Positions 1 through 10,900 of a stretch of 64,000 bases of DNA are shown here, piece after piece; the first letter of the stretch is position 1, and each line of letters begins with the position of its first letter. The translations under genes and the position numbers were made by a program. The notes below the pieces were generated by a model. That model was not told the DNA's origin and made no database searches. It was given only the letters and a program-made list of their open reading frames with translations. The stretch comes from Hyaloscypha bicolor E. Its lineage: Eukaryota; Ascomycota; Leotiomycetes; Helotiales; Hyaloscyphaceae. Where the stretch lies: NCBI RefSeq assembly GCF_002865645.1, contig NW_020194512.1:248001-312000 (forward strand), written 5' to 3'.

Positions 1-84
1 CTAGACCGGCTTTTGAACTGCTACGATCGAAATTGGGGCTTATTAGCCTCACTGACGTCGAACCTCGACTATAAGGAGGAGGCG

Positions 85-433
85 TGTTGAAATTGGTACG
101 CTACCATAGCTAGCTCACTAGTCCTTCCAGCACCAGGTTCAACCACTAATTTAGGGTTCTCCACTCTCATTTGTCATGCGTCACTCGCTGAGCTTACCAA
201 GCTTACTAGTATATCGTCATTTTGATTACTTTTGATTTATTAGCTGATTAATAATGTATCGGAGAAAGCGGGCTCGGCATCACCGGTATCGCCGAAGGGT
301 AATGGGAATAAATCCCTTACTTTAGACACTTTTCCTCTGTTTTTACACTTCACTCTCCTGTATCTAGTCATTCTACAGATTGTCAACCTCCAATATATCG
401 ATTTTCCATCAATAAATCGATCACTTTCCAATA
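85..433. repeat. MITE-like repeat, copy 1 (partner at 17903-18247)
   Basis: A stretch of about 347 bases is repeated in direct orientation at 17903-18247. The two copies align almost end to end. Most differences are transitions; for example GGCTCGGCATCACCGG here reads GGCTTGGTATTACCGG in copy 2, and AATGGGAATA reads AATAAGAATA. That is the RIP pattern, with copy 2 the more mutated. The right end is TTTTCCAATA-like and the left end TGTTGAAATTGG, so the tips form a short inverted repeat (TATTG / CAATA in copy 2). No clear target duplication is visible around this copy. There is no coding potential, so a non-autonomous DNA element is the most likely identity. Confidence 0.65.
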
Positions 434-909
434 GCATGACCACCGCGTTTTTTCTTACTACCTCGGGGCGGGGGCACTAGCTAGGCTTGGAGGCAACATT
501 CTGGGCTGTTTGAATTTCCTTTGATTTATCTATTACTAGTGGTTGTTGCGGTGTCCGATTTAGTCAACGTTTGTTTTTGGAGTCAGTGTTTCGTCTTCTA
601 TACTACGTTTTTTTGTCTAATCAATTCCTGTATACTGACTTCCAATCGCTATTTTCAACCTGGAAACATTCAAGAAATTCTTCTGTTCCAGCCTTTGAGT
701 TCAATGATGACTTCGCTGGGGTGGGTGTGATTTTCTAAACCAGCAAGTTTTGAACTTTGGAAGGCTTAATTAACACAAGAAATTTAACGGACCCGCGCTC
801 ATGTCACCAAAATATTGGTATAGGCGCGACCTGCCTCAATACCACCCCCCGACCACGAAATTGCAACGGAGTCTTTTGACTACTCTGATTCTTCAAAGTA
901 CGAAGGGTT
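434..909. other. Intergenic stretch downstream of the GH3 gene
   Basis: No convincing gene is seen. A 69-codon open frame on the plus strand (521-730) has no ATG and no recognisable motif. The last part (about 780-909) would be the 3' untranslated region and terminator of the GH3 gene, which reads leftwards. Confidence 0.4.
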
Positions 910-3468
910 TCAACCCACGGTAAGAGTCGCATTAGATCTGAGGTCCGCACTCGAGCTCCCAACGAATATCATAAAGTCGCCAGGTTCCACTACATACCTC
1001 ATCCTAATATCCCACAACCCCAGGTCTTTAATTTCCAACGGAATCTGAACTATCGCCGTTTCCCCCGCCCGAATGGGAACCTTGGAGAAGCCTTTCAACA
1101 TCAAATTCGGGACAGTAATGCTTGTGATCAGATCACGGACATATAGCTGAATGACCTCAGTGCCATCTCGAGTCGAGTTGTTCGTAACTTGAACAGTTGC
1201 CATGGTGGAATCTGTCGTCGTCGCATTCGTCTTAGAGAGCTTCAAGTCCGAATAATGAAAGGTGGAGTACGACTTCCCGTATCCAAACTCGTACAAAGGC
1301 ATCGGCGAATTGAGGACATACTCCGGCCCAAATACCAAAGTACCATTGTCGTACTCATGACCAGGAGAGGAGCCCCGACCAGTATTCAAGTAATCGTAGT
1401 AAACTGGCATCGTTCCAACATCATATGGAAACCCAACAGACAGCTTCCCACTTGGATTGATATCTCCGAACAAAACATCTGCTAGAGCATTCCCGCCTTC
1501 TTCTGATGGATAGAATTGCTGAACGAGCGCTGAAGCGTTCTGTGAAATCCAGGCTTCAGTGATAGGTTTCCCGGAAGAAAAAACAACTACAGTTGGTTTC
1601 CCTGTCTTGATAATGGCAGAAACAAGATGTGGCATCGCACCGACAAGGTTTAGTGAGGCAGTGTCGATATGTTCTCCAGTAGTAGCGTTCAGTCCCTGCC
1701 AGAGTTGTACTTGGTCACGCTAGGATTGTCAGCAAGGCCGTATGTCTTCAATAATTTTTACTTGCCGACCAAGTCCCAACCACAACAACTGCAACATCTG
1801 CCGTTTGGGCTGTCGATATAGCTTCCGCAAACATAGATTGGTCGTTCGACCAGCGCTCACATCCCTTGGCGTAAGTCACAACTATCCATTGTCAATAAAG
1901 TTCGTTTGAGAGGCAAGAGAACTCGCCTCCTGTGCTTGCAGCTTTGATTCCATCAAGTGGTGTGACACCTCTGAATTGACTCGCATTGACAACATAATCG
2001 CCATACTATTGGAGATTAGTAAAGAACATCGAGAGCTGCCATCTAACCTACGTTCATAAATCCATGAGCCATTGGTCCAATGACGGCTATGTTGGCGGAT
2101 TTCTTCAACGGGAGAACATTATCATGATTCTCAAGTAAAACGATTGATTCGCCATCAAGCTCTCGAGCGAGGGCAATCGTCTCTGGAGTATGGATTTTCG
2201 ACGCCGCTTGCTCCGCCGGAACGCCCAGATATGGGTTCTCGAATAGTCCCATGGCAAACTTTGCCCACAAGAGACGAGAAACGGCTGTATCCACAACATC
2301 AATACTCAACTTTTTCGCCTTAACAAGTGCTGGGATGGTAGCGAAACAATAAGTTCCGCCTCCCATCTCGACGTCATTTCCTGCGTTAAGGGCCTGTTTT
2401 GGTCAGTCTAAGGTGATGAGCACAGCAAATAAGCGACTTACATAAAGGGTAACAGCCTCCTGATCGGTTGGATTTGATTGACACATCTTGAAGCCATAGC
2501 AGAGTCGATCAGTCGCACCGGCGTCACTCGTTGTCCAGTACTTGTACCCCCACTCCTCCCTCAAGATCTCCGTCAAAATGTGGTAATTAGCAATCAACGG
2601 GACCCCATCGTAAGCCGCATAGGAGGTCATGATCGCATAAGCTCCAGCATCAATAATTTGACGTTTATACGGCGGTAAGTAGGTGGTTCTAAGTTCTCTC
2701 TCCCCGCCATGCACAGGTCCAGCATTTAAGCCCTGCTCGGGTGTTCCATATGCGGCAAAATGTTTGATTGTCGCACTGACGTTTCCTCCTTGCAAGCCTT
2801 TTCCCGTTAGCAAACCTAGCCTCACAGCAGCAATGTGAGAATATGTTACCTATCACGTATGAATATCCCATCTCTCCAGCCAAATATCCATCTTCTCCGA
2901 ACGTCTCCTCAACTCTCCCATACCTAAGTTCACGCGCCAGATCTCCAAGCGGTGCAAAGATCTGATTGACGCCAAGGGCAAGCGCTTCCTGGGCAATAGC
3001 TGCACCCATCTTCTGCACCAATTTCGGATTCCAAGAACACGCTTGACCGATCGGAGAGTTAAAGATCGTCGCATTGCCGATGAGAAACCCGTGGATTCCT
3101 TCGCTCTGAACAAGAGCGGGTATTCCTAAGGTCGTGTTGTGCATCAGGTACTCTTGGGCTTTCTTCACGCCCTCGTTGATCCACTGCTGTGGAGCAGGGT
3201 ATCCGACGTAGAATTGCCCGGCGCGATTGGCCATGCTCCACGCTAGACCGGTTGCATTGAACGCGTTGGTTGTGGTGTTGATCCAGTTCGAGATATCGCC
3301 TTGTATTAGTTGCGCAGTCTTTTCTTGCAATGTCATTCGTGAGAGCAGATCCGCGACTCTAGCGTCGACGCTAGCATGAGGATTCTTGTATACTGGTGTG
3401 GAGTTGGCATTGTCCGCTCGAGTGAGACCGAGAAATAGGGACACCACTATTGTCAAGCGGAGCTTCAT
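910..3468 (-). CDS. Glycoside hydrolase family 3 enzyme (secreted beta-glucosidase/beta-xylosidase type), six exons
   Basis: Exons on the minus strand: 3468-2850, 2797-2442, 2393-2052, 2005-1927, 1881-1766 and 1719-910, joining in phase to 773 residues. Residues 1-18 (MKLRLTIVVSLFLGLTRA) look like a signal peptide, so the enzyme is probably secreted. GH3 N-terminal domain: KHFAAYGTPEQG around 218-229, HGGERELR around 236-243, and WTTSDAG with the presumed nucleophile Asp near residue 298. The second alpha/beta domain follows (DVAVVVVGTWSRDQ, TGKPTVVVFSSGKP). The C-terminus is a fibronectin-III-like domain. All junctions fit fungal introns of 45-52 nt, with branch sites such as GCTAAC in intron 1. 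Introns 4 (1882-1926, GCGAGT donor) and 5 (1720-1765, GCAAGT donor) start with GC, not GT. No stop or frameshift remains, so the gene looks functional. GH3 enzymes release terminal glucose or xylose from oligosaccharides; the exact substrate cannot be read from sequence. Confidence 0.93.
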
Positions 3469-3571
3469 GATTGGAAAAGGTGGATCAGCGATACTCTCGA
3501 AAGCTTTATTGTAACTTCCAACTGTTGAATGAAATTTGGGAAGAAGATAGAAATCCCAGATATAAGTCCGT

Positions 3572-3578
3572 CTTTATA
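3572..3578 (-). promoter_or_regulatory. TATA-like element upstream of the GH3 gene
   Basis: TATAAAG on the minus strand lies about 104 nt upstream of the GH3 start codon at 3468, a reasonable distance for a fungal core promoter. It is a short motif in mixed-composition DNA, so chance occurrence is possible. Confidence 0.35.
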
Positions 3579-5121
3579 TTCCTCCTTTCCGTAGGACCCA
3601 ATCGGCGAGGCAGGCTTCGCCTGCGGTTGTAATTTCCTCGTCTGTCCAAATCCCTGCATACTAGTCCAGGAATGAGATGCAGCAGTTCCCCTGATCAGCG
3701 AGTTTCGACGGCCCGACAACAGCGGAAACGCCGTGACTTGCGTTCCCTTGTTTGTTACAGGGGAGTCGGCGCGGACGTTGTTCTTGCTTGAACATAATCT
3801 TAAGCTTGGTTGGGAGGGGGAAGCTGATTCGTGGAAGCGAATCCTAGGGCGATCATTTAAGCTTGCCGGAATAATATTACAGCGAAGGTATTTACCCATT
3901 CAGTTGCTAGCTTCTTCCGAAACCCCTCATTGACACTACTAAAGCGGGGTTCAACTTCCAAGTGCACATTCCATTTTAGCCAAGTTGGGGATTTCGGCAT
4001 TTGGTCTCGTTCGACAAGTCGAAGTGTGTAGAGAGGTTGGGGCTTAAAGGGCAAATGTACAATCGAGGTTGGGATACTGGACTGTGGTACAAAATGCAAA
4101 ATGCACGAGGTCAAAAGAACACCGTCTAGAGTTTCAACGGGGGATACGAGGTTTACGAGGCGATTTGGGATAGCCTTGAACGAGAATGTACTGCGTGAAG
4201 TTGGGACAATGGCTGTAAAGTAGAAAGAAAGCAATATGTTGCAGGGCGAAGATGAAAAGTAGGGCAGAAAAGAAAACTTTGGGCAGAAATGTACGGTGTG
4301 ATGCTGGGACACTCGCCACAAGATTGACAGTTCCCATCTTGCGATGCACCGCTCTCAACTGTAGTTCATGAACTGGAGAATCAGATGTATGGAATTAGCG
4401 TCATTGCTCGCATCTTATTCACGCCCGTGGGTGGCTTGTGAAGCTATTAGTGAAGAGTGGACTGATTTGGAGGAAGGAGGCAGGAGTTGGTGAAATATCT
4501 GACTTTGGGAGATCGAGAGCGGGACGTTGACGTTTGGAAGACGGAAAACGGACAAGATGATATTATTACATTTCATCTCTCCTCATTATAGCATAGCATA
4601 AAAACAATTGGTGTTGGAATTGCCATTGTGAATCGTACTCTTACCATTGTTAAGGATAAGAATAGGGGTAATTACATGCTTAGCCAAAAGTATTATAAGA
4701 CCTTACCACAAGTCCACGATGCTTTATCGCATATTCATTGACTACTAACGCTTGTTAATACTGGTGATTTAGCTGCTAGCTGATTTTGGGCACTTGCTCG
4801 GAGCCTCGGGGTGCATTGGGATGAGGAGAACATATTTTAGTAAATTGATTTTCACATGATTCAAAATAAGGATACGTAGAGAAAACCTGGCAAGTTCAAA
4901 ACAAAAGCTTTGTTAAAATCAGATACCATGGGGAAAAGAGAATTTACATGTCTCTAAAGTCATTAATATAAAATAGGACGACCGATAAATCGTCAACAAT
5001 AAGGAAAGCAACAAAATAAAATAACATATAATTGCATACAAAGCGAACAAACCCAAACGAGATAATTCAAACCAACCAAACTTTTTTTATTTTAAAAAAA
5101 AGACTTAAAAGTTGATATCCA
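3579..5121. other. Intergenic region between the GH3 gene and the NTase pseudogene
   Basis: Normal-GC DNA up to about 4560, then more AT-rich. The open frames here (for example 3857-4321 minus) have no recognisable motifs and no splice-consistent extension. The part next to 3468 is the GH3 promoter region. A poly-A/T tract lies near 5080-5100. Confidence 0.4.
3975..3981 (-). promoter_or_regulatory. GGCTAAA motif, possible XlnR/Xyr1 site
   Basis: GGCTAAA on the minus strand, about 510 nt upstream of the GH3 start, matches the consensus bound by the fungal (hemi)cellulase activator XlnR/Xyr1. This would fit a secreted GH3 enzyme, but one 7-base match is weak evidence. Confidence 0.25.
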
Positions 5122-5959
5122 TCACACATCCACGAGCACTCCGAGGACATGCTTCACACGCTTGACTCTTGCAGCGTTGGCTGGGCCCGGATATGTGCCG
5201 CTATATTCCCTGACAAAATATTGTCGGTGGGTCCCACTCAGCTGAGGGCGTGCGGCAACAACGGCCTCGGGGAAATTCTGAACCAAAAAAACGACGTCAT
5301 CAAAGTCAGTCTTCGATCCTCGTGCAAAAAAAGCACCCAGTTTGCTACTCGTGATCCAGGCCACGTTGAGCATGGTGTATTGTCTAGGACCAAGATTGGT
5401 TGAGACGTTGAGGGTTTCGGAGGCCGTTCGAGGGTCGTCGGGTGCACCAAGGTTTCCTGAGAGAAAGTCAACAAAGTCCGGATAAATTACAGGATAGGCA
5501 GTACATGCCTCTGAGAATTATGTCTACCTCCGTGAGCACCTCGTCGAGATTCAGTTCAGGATTATGCTGACCCCCAGTACGAACAAAAACCCTCATGACT
5601 CCCGAGACGGGACCTGACGGACGAAGCACCCTGAGCCTACTTAGTTCCATAGAACGCCAAAAACAGTTTGACTTACCGCGGTTGAGTTTTGAGAGCTTCA
5701 ATGAGTTGCACCATCTCACAGCCAATGGCAACATCTACGTCGTAAGTGTTGCGCTGACTTCCTCGCATATTGAGAGAAAACCCTCCCATCAGGGAGTAGG
5801 GGATCCCAAAGGCTTGAAAAATCTGAATAATGTGGTCGGCCGCCGCTATCAATTGCCAATTCTCGCTTCATAGGCCAAGGCTGAAAGTTGGAAGCCCTGC
5901 TCGGCGTTGTAGGTCCCGGTGGGCTGTTGCACCTGTGGATCCGGTGCGCGTTGAGACAT
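5122..5959 (-). pseudogene. Nucleotidyltransferase-fold (AbiEii-like) gene with two frameshifts
   Basis: Read leftwards from ATG at 5959 (MSQRAPDPQVQQPTGTYN...). A classic nucleotidyltransferase active-site layout follows: MGGFSLNMRG, then RNTYDVDVAIG with the DxD metal-binding pair. A 40-nt intron (5637-5676, GTAAGT...AAGTAG) follows ALKTQPR. Downstream come RVFVRTGGQHNP, EVDIILRG, YPDFVDFLSGNLGAP, TDFDDVVFLV and THRQYFVREY, ending at a stop at 5122. Two reading-frame breaks interrupt this: one after SALAYEA near 5862, the other after EVDIILRG near 5500. No plausible intron explains either, and each fits a 1-base deletion. The fold is known from AbiEii-type nucleotidyltransferases, but fungal members are uncharacterised, so no substrate is assigned. 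The frameshifts could also be assembly errors. Confidence 0.7.
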
Positions 5960-7266
5960 AGTTCAATGATTTACTTTGCAAGCGTAGAAAACGTATCGAA
6001 ATTAACAATGTGGGGTGCTCAGTAGAGGTATGAAACGACGTCTGATAAAAGGGGGAAAAGGAAGTATGAAGGACTATGTTAGAACGAATAAAAAGGTCAT
6101 CTCATACGTTGAGTTTTGAGCTGCAAACAACCACACACACACACCCATATATGTATCTACCCGCAATTCCAACAACTCGCAGGTGTTCAATCTATCTTCT
6201 GATATTCAGAGTTGTGCGCGCGAGATGTGACAACTTGTGGTCGTTGATGGGTCTGAAACGACACGCGAAGTTGGCCGAGACTCTGCCTGGGCAGATTCAA
6301 CGCCCGTACAGTCCCAGAAAGAGGGATGGATGCGTCCATGGCCGGGGCGAGGCACAGCAGTAGAGGTATATATCAACAGAAGTTTGCTAACACCCAGTAT
6401 AGAAGCACGAAACGGTCGGTATTATCTTCCGAGGTGAATATTTGGACAATGGTCAGAAAGGCCAGTTGGGAGGAAGACTGAGCCACAGGTCTCGTCTGCC
6501 CGCTCAATATAGGCACGGTCCAGAGGAGAAACTCAGATAACTTGGAACAGTCTCTTACACCAGCACCGTCAATGTTGGTGTATCAAATGAAATAGGGTAA
6601 CACGGTAACACATAGCCGCCATCTTGTAGTGTGTTGAAGAGAAGTTTTGTCAAAGTTGTTGGTACTTCGCAAGCGGTTGGTATGCAAAGCTATCTTTAGG
6701 AAATTGGATTGGGGGAGTTCGCGCGCGGCAATCAGGCAGAGCCACACCTGATGGCCGCCACTGAAGGATGCAAAAGAAACCTCTTCTAGCATCCATCTCC
6801 TGTTGGGACAGTGTTGGTGTTGGTATATGTTGGAAGTGTTGCAAAAATGAATCAAAGAGGTCCAGGTACGAGTAAGAACATCGGCCAGAAGCGAGGAGCA
6901 GCTGCAGTAGCTCGAGGCCCTGCCAACCGCGAACGTTCAGCAAGCCCAATGATAACTTCGCACAAGCGCCAGGTGCAAACACCCCCCCTTCAATATGCCT
7001 ATCACACACATGCATAATCGGCATGGTGCGGTAATACAGGCCGGCCACTGCTCCATTTCCGGCCTAGGCCGCCAGGCGCATGTTGAAACGTGATTTTTGA
7101 GGGGGGCGCAGCTGCGGTAAACAGAGGGAAAATGTAGAACGACCCCCCGGGTGTCAATTGGGGGCCAGGTTAGCCACTAGCCCAAAGTAGGAGCGCTCGG
7201 ACAAGAATATCAAAAATCTAGCTTTCTCTTTAAATTTCATTTGCTTTATAAGGAATTAATAGAATT
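5960..7266. other. Intergenic, normal-GC region without a supported gene
   Basis: Open frames on both strands (for example 6650-7048 minus, 6076-6363 plus) have low-complexity or incoherent translations and no family motif. A short CA dinucleotide run occurs near 6129-6145. C- and G-rich runs occur at 6980-6990, 7100-7110 and 7142-7170. Confidence 0.4.
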
Positions 7267-7336
7267 TAATAGTCGGACTTAACGTCACGACTAAAGGGTG
7301 GGGCCCCTTTAGTCGTGACGTTAAGTCCGACTATTA
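7267..7336. mobile_element. 70-bp foldback element: perfect 32-bp inverted repeat
   Basis: The left arm 7267-7298 (TAATAGTCGGACTTAACGTC...) and the right arm 7305-7336 are perfect reverse complements, separated by six bases (TGGGGC). Neither arm carries a RIP mutation, although AT-rich DNA starts just to the right. The structure looks like two terminal inverted repeats of a DNA transposon brought together by loss of the interior, with TA or TTA as possible target duplication. No full-length relative is visible in the window. Confidence 0.75.
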
Positions 7337-7445
7337 GTACTTTCTAAACTCTTTTTATAGTGCTAATTAAGGGCTATTCAAATATGAACTTTTATAAAAT
7401 ATAAATTAGTAATAGTTCTTTAAATTAAAAAATTAAAAAATTAAA

Positions 7446-7702
7446 TGTTGGTACAGCTGTTCCTTTGGGAGTCACGGGACACGGGACACGGGACATGGGA
7501 AACGGGACATGGTCATGTGACCTCGCGTCCCATTGGTGACTCGACTAGTAGACTAGACCCCTTTAGGCTTAGCAGATTTAGGGATCGCATATCAACACCA
7601 CGATACTGTGATCCCTACTTCTGAACAACAACTTCACTAACCTTACGCAAATAGCATTCCACGACTTACGTAACGGTGCCATGCGTTACTGGTGAACCGA
7701 CA
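7446..7702 (+). repeat. 5' LTR of the copia element
   Basis: 257 bp with TG...CA ends (TGTTGGTACAGCTG ... GAACCGACA). It keeps normal GC and looks almost free of RIP, unlike the 3' LTR. It contains a run of GGGACACGGGACACGGGACA-type decamers. Confidence 0.88.
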
Positions 7703-7750
7703 CTGATTAGTTTATATATACAGATCAGAGAATAGAATCTTTTGAGCTAA

Positions 7751-7930
7751 AGTATCCGGTGGCCTAAGCAAAATTGAACTAGTCTACGTCGAAGGGGGGA
7801 ATTACCTGTCAACTCTACGAAGTATCCGGTGGCCTAAGGGAGAAAACAGCTAGCTCTTGCCAAGGACCGATAACCACTCTATCAAAGGGGGGAATTACTC
7901 GTTAACTCTACGAAGTATCCGGTGGCCTAA
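7751..7930 (+). repeat. Three leader repeats AGTATCCGGTGGCCTAAG in the copia element
   Basis: The 18-mer AGTATCCGGTGGCCTAAG occurs at 7751-7768, 7821-7838 and 7913-7930. The last two are embedded in a longer repeated unit (GGGGAATTAC...TCTACGAAGTATCC...GGGAGAA). The repeats lie in the untranslated leader just inside the 5' LTR and may be packaging or translation-control sequence; function unknown. Confidence 0.7.
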
Positions 7931-7999
7931 GGGAGAAGACTCTAGTTCTTGCCAATTAATAAGCGGTTAGCTATTTGACTATCTATCTATCTATTCAAC

Positions 8000-10900
8000 T
8001 ATCTACTATCCTTCAAAACCAACTTCTTTCGGTCCCAAGACTACCTTCTTGGAAACCATCTTTTCTACTTATATAATACCTGTATCTATAGGATACTCTC
8101 TCCGGAATATATACCCTGTATACGCCCTTAAAGCTCTTTAACTACTACTTCGATTTTACTATCAAATCGAGTCCTTTGAGCTTCAGATCCTCCCGGAATT
8201 GCAATATTTCACTTCCTAAATTTCTCGTTATAGACGAAATATTTAAGGGTGAAATATTTACTTTAATATCCTATTAGGTATCTAGTATCTTAACTAGGTA
8301 TCTGAACCAGGTATCTGGATATCTTCTGGATACCTTTACTACTGAACTTTTCTATAAACTTATTACGAACTACCTTATCTTCGAACCTCTCTTACTATAA
8401 ATTATATATATATTAAGAAGGGCTTAACCCTAGGGGTTCGGTATAGTAGAACTATAGAACGGATATATATAAATAAAGAAGTAAAAAGACAGTATTAATC
8501 TGATTACCTATAATAATAAGGAAGTCCTGGACTATCTCGATATTAGATTATTCTAGTATAAGGTAGAGAAGTTAACTAATAACTATTTCTGGGAATTATT
8601 TAAGAAGGATTTCAGTAATTTTGACCTCGAAGTATTTAATTATCTAGATTAATATATATTATATAAATTATAAACTGCTTTATAATATAATAGTATTTAT
8701 ATTAAATAAAATAATAAGAAACTTATTATTATATAGTCCTTAGTTAATACTATTTAGGAAAAAGAGTAATATACCTGAACTATAATTAATATTATTATTA
8801 CTAGACTAGACCTTAATACGGGCCCTATTACCTTATTATATATATCTCTTAATAATAGTATTATAAGAAATTAATAAACTGAACTAATTATTACTTATAT
8901 CTCTTTACTACCTATAATTGCTCCTACTAGTACTGGACTATAGAGAGCTAGTAGTAACAGATTTCTATTACTTCTATTATCTCTACTATCTCTAAATAGC
9001 CCTTTAACTAGTTCTCTTACTATAAAGCTAATTAAAGAAATAATAAAGATATATACTAAGATATAGAAATATAATAGAACTAATAGTAGTTTTAATTAAA
9101 AACTTACTATCTTCCTTAATATCTACTAATATATAGACCTCCTAGAAGAGGTATTAATAAGAGCTTTTCCTATTATATTAAAGGAACTAGTATAAGACTA
9201 CTTTTATAATAACTAGTTCTCTTAATATATATATAAAGAAGCCTATATAAATATTTATAGTTTCTTTAAAGGCCCCGGTTACTATTATTAAAATTTAGAT
9301 AAATAGAATACTACTATCTTAGTAATTATAATAGTAAAAGACCCTAAAAAGACAATATTCGAGCTTGTCCAAATACTAATTAATAACCTATATAAATTAT
9401 AATATGGCTTTACTCCTGCCTTATAAACTATTAAATTCCTATATAATAAGATTATTATTACCTATTAAGGCTTACTAGTATACTAATATATAGTCTTGGA
9501 CTCTCCTAATAATCTTAGCTAGCTTATTAATAAGTTCTAATTATCTATTATTACCTATAAGAAGAAATAATAGATTAATACCCAGATCCTCTTTACTAAT
9601 CGAAAATACTATTCTTAAAATTTTCTAAACTATTATCTGTCCGGAAATTATTAATACGAACCTAACTATAACTTAGGAATCCGTAATAACTCCTCTAAGT
9701 CCTATAATTATAATAATTATATTCCGAAGTCATATTTTATATATAAGAGACCCGAATCCTACTTATAGAAGTATATACCGGAGAAATAAGAGACTAAGAA
9801 GGCTCGATTTAAGAATAGAAATATTTACTAATTTAGATCCCGAAATACCTATAACTTTAATAAATGCTTTAGTAGTATTTATATATAATATATTACCGAA
9901 TTCGAAAGAAAAGAGAATAATAAGAGTAGTAAGGATAAACTAGTAGGTAATGCTTTTAAAGCTTTACTAGTAGAAACGAATAAAGGAAAGAAATATTACT
10001 TTAATTCCTACTTTACTTCTATTAAGAGCTTTCTAGTTACTCCTATAGCCTCTATTTCTACTATTCCCATAACTAATACCCTTATAGATAACCTTATTTC
10101 CCTCTCTCTTATATATTAAATAATAGGCAAAAACCATATCCTAAAGCCTATTAAATAAATAGAGAATATCTAGATATTTATAATTAATAGTATATTAAGA
10201 TATAATACTTACTGCTTTTATAGAATTATAATTAATACTAGAGTCTCTAGATTTTTAATTACTGGTTTTAACTAATTCTAAGCTTTATAGTAAACTAATA
10301 ATAGTATTAAACTTAATAAAACTACTAAAGGTTAAGTTAATATCTAGTTTAATATCGGATTTATATCCTCTATTAGATCTATAATAGTAAGAATACTAAT
10401 TAGATAAGTATAATTCTATATTATATCTATAAAGACTCTATTCCTATTTAGCTTGGCTAATATAAATAAGCTAGGAGTCTATTTTAATAATCTTACTAAT
10501 TATCTTATTATTTCTAATAAATACTTTATATCTATAATATAATATTTTAAATACTCTTTCCTGTTTTAGAATACTATTCTATAAAGCTTTATTTCCAAAT
10601 CCTTTATATATAATTCCTGCTTTCTTATAGAGGTCAAATTATAATATCTATATTACTATTTTGGTTATTTATTTATTAGTAAGCTCCGAAATATACTAGA
10701 ATAAACAGGCTATAATATTAATATAGAAGCCCTTAAATACCTTATAAAGTACTATAAATAATACCAGAAATTCGAATAATTACCGGAATAATTCAAGTTT
10801 AATCTAAGAAATAATATTAGTTTTAATTATTCTATTATTATTAATATTTTCTATATTTCCGGTAAGCCTATACTTTATATTATTAATAAAAGTACTCGAT

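Noticed and set aside
240..443. 67-codon open frame on the minus strand near the left edge
   Set aside because: Falls inside the MITE-like repeat and is not preserved in the second copy.
521..730. 69-codon open frame on the plus strand
   Set aside because: No ATG start and no recognisable family; best treated as chance in intergenic DNA.
2689..3113. Alternative minus-strand frames overlapping the GH3 first exons, and a 34-nt intron with acceptor at 2816
   Set aside because: The acceptor at 2798 (GCTAACGGGAAAAG) gives a 52-nt intron with a good branch site and restores the GH3 motif SYVIGLQGGNVSA; the shorter choice adds foreign residues.
3857..4321. 154-codon open frame on the minus strand upstream of the GH3 gene
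   Set aside because: Low-complexity hydrophobic translation without motifs; lies in the GH3 promoter region.
6650..7048. 132-codon open frame on the minus strand
   Set aside because: Incoherent translation, overlapped by another frame on the opposite strand, no family motif, no splice-consistent neighbours.
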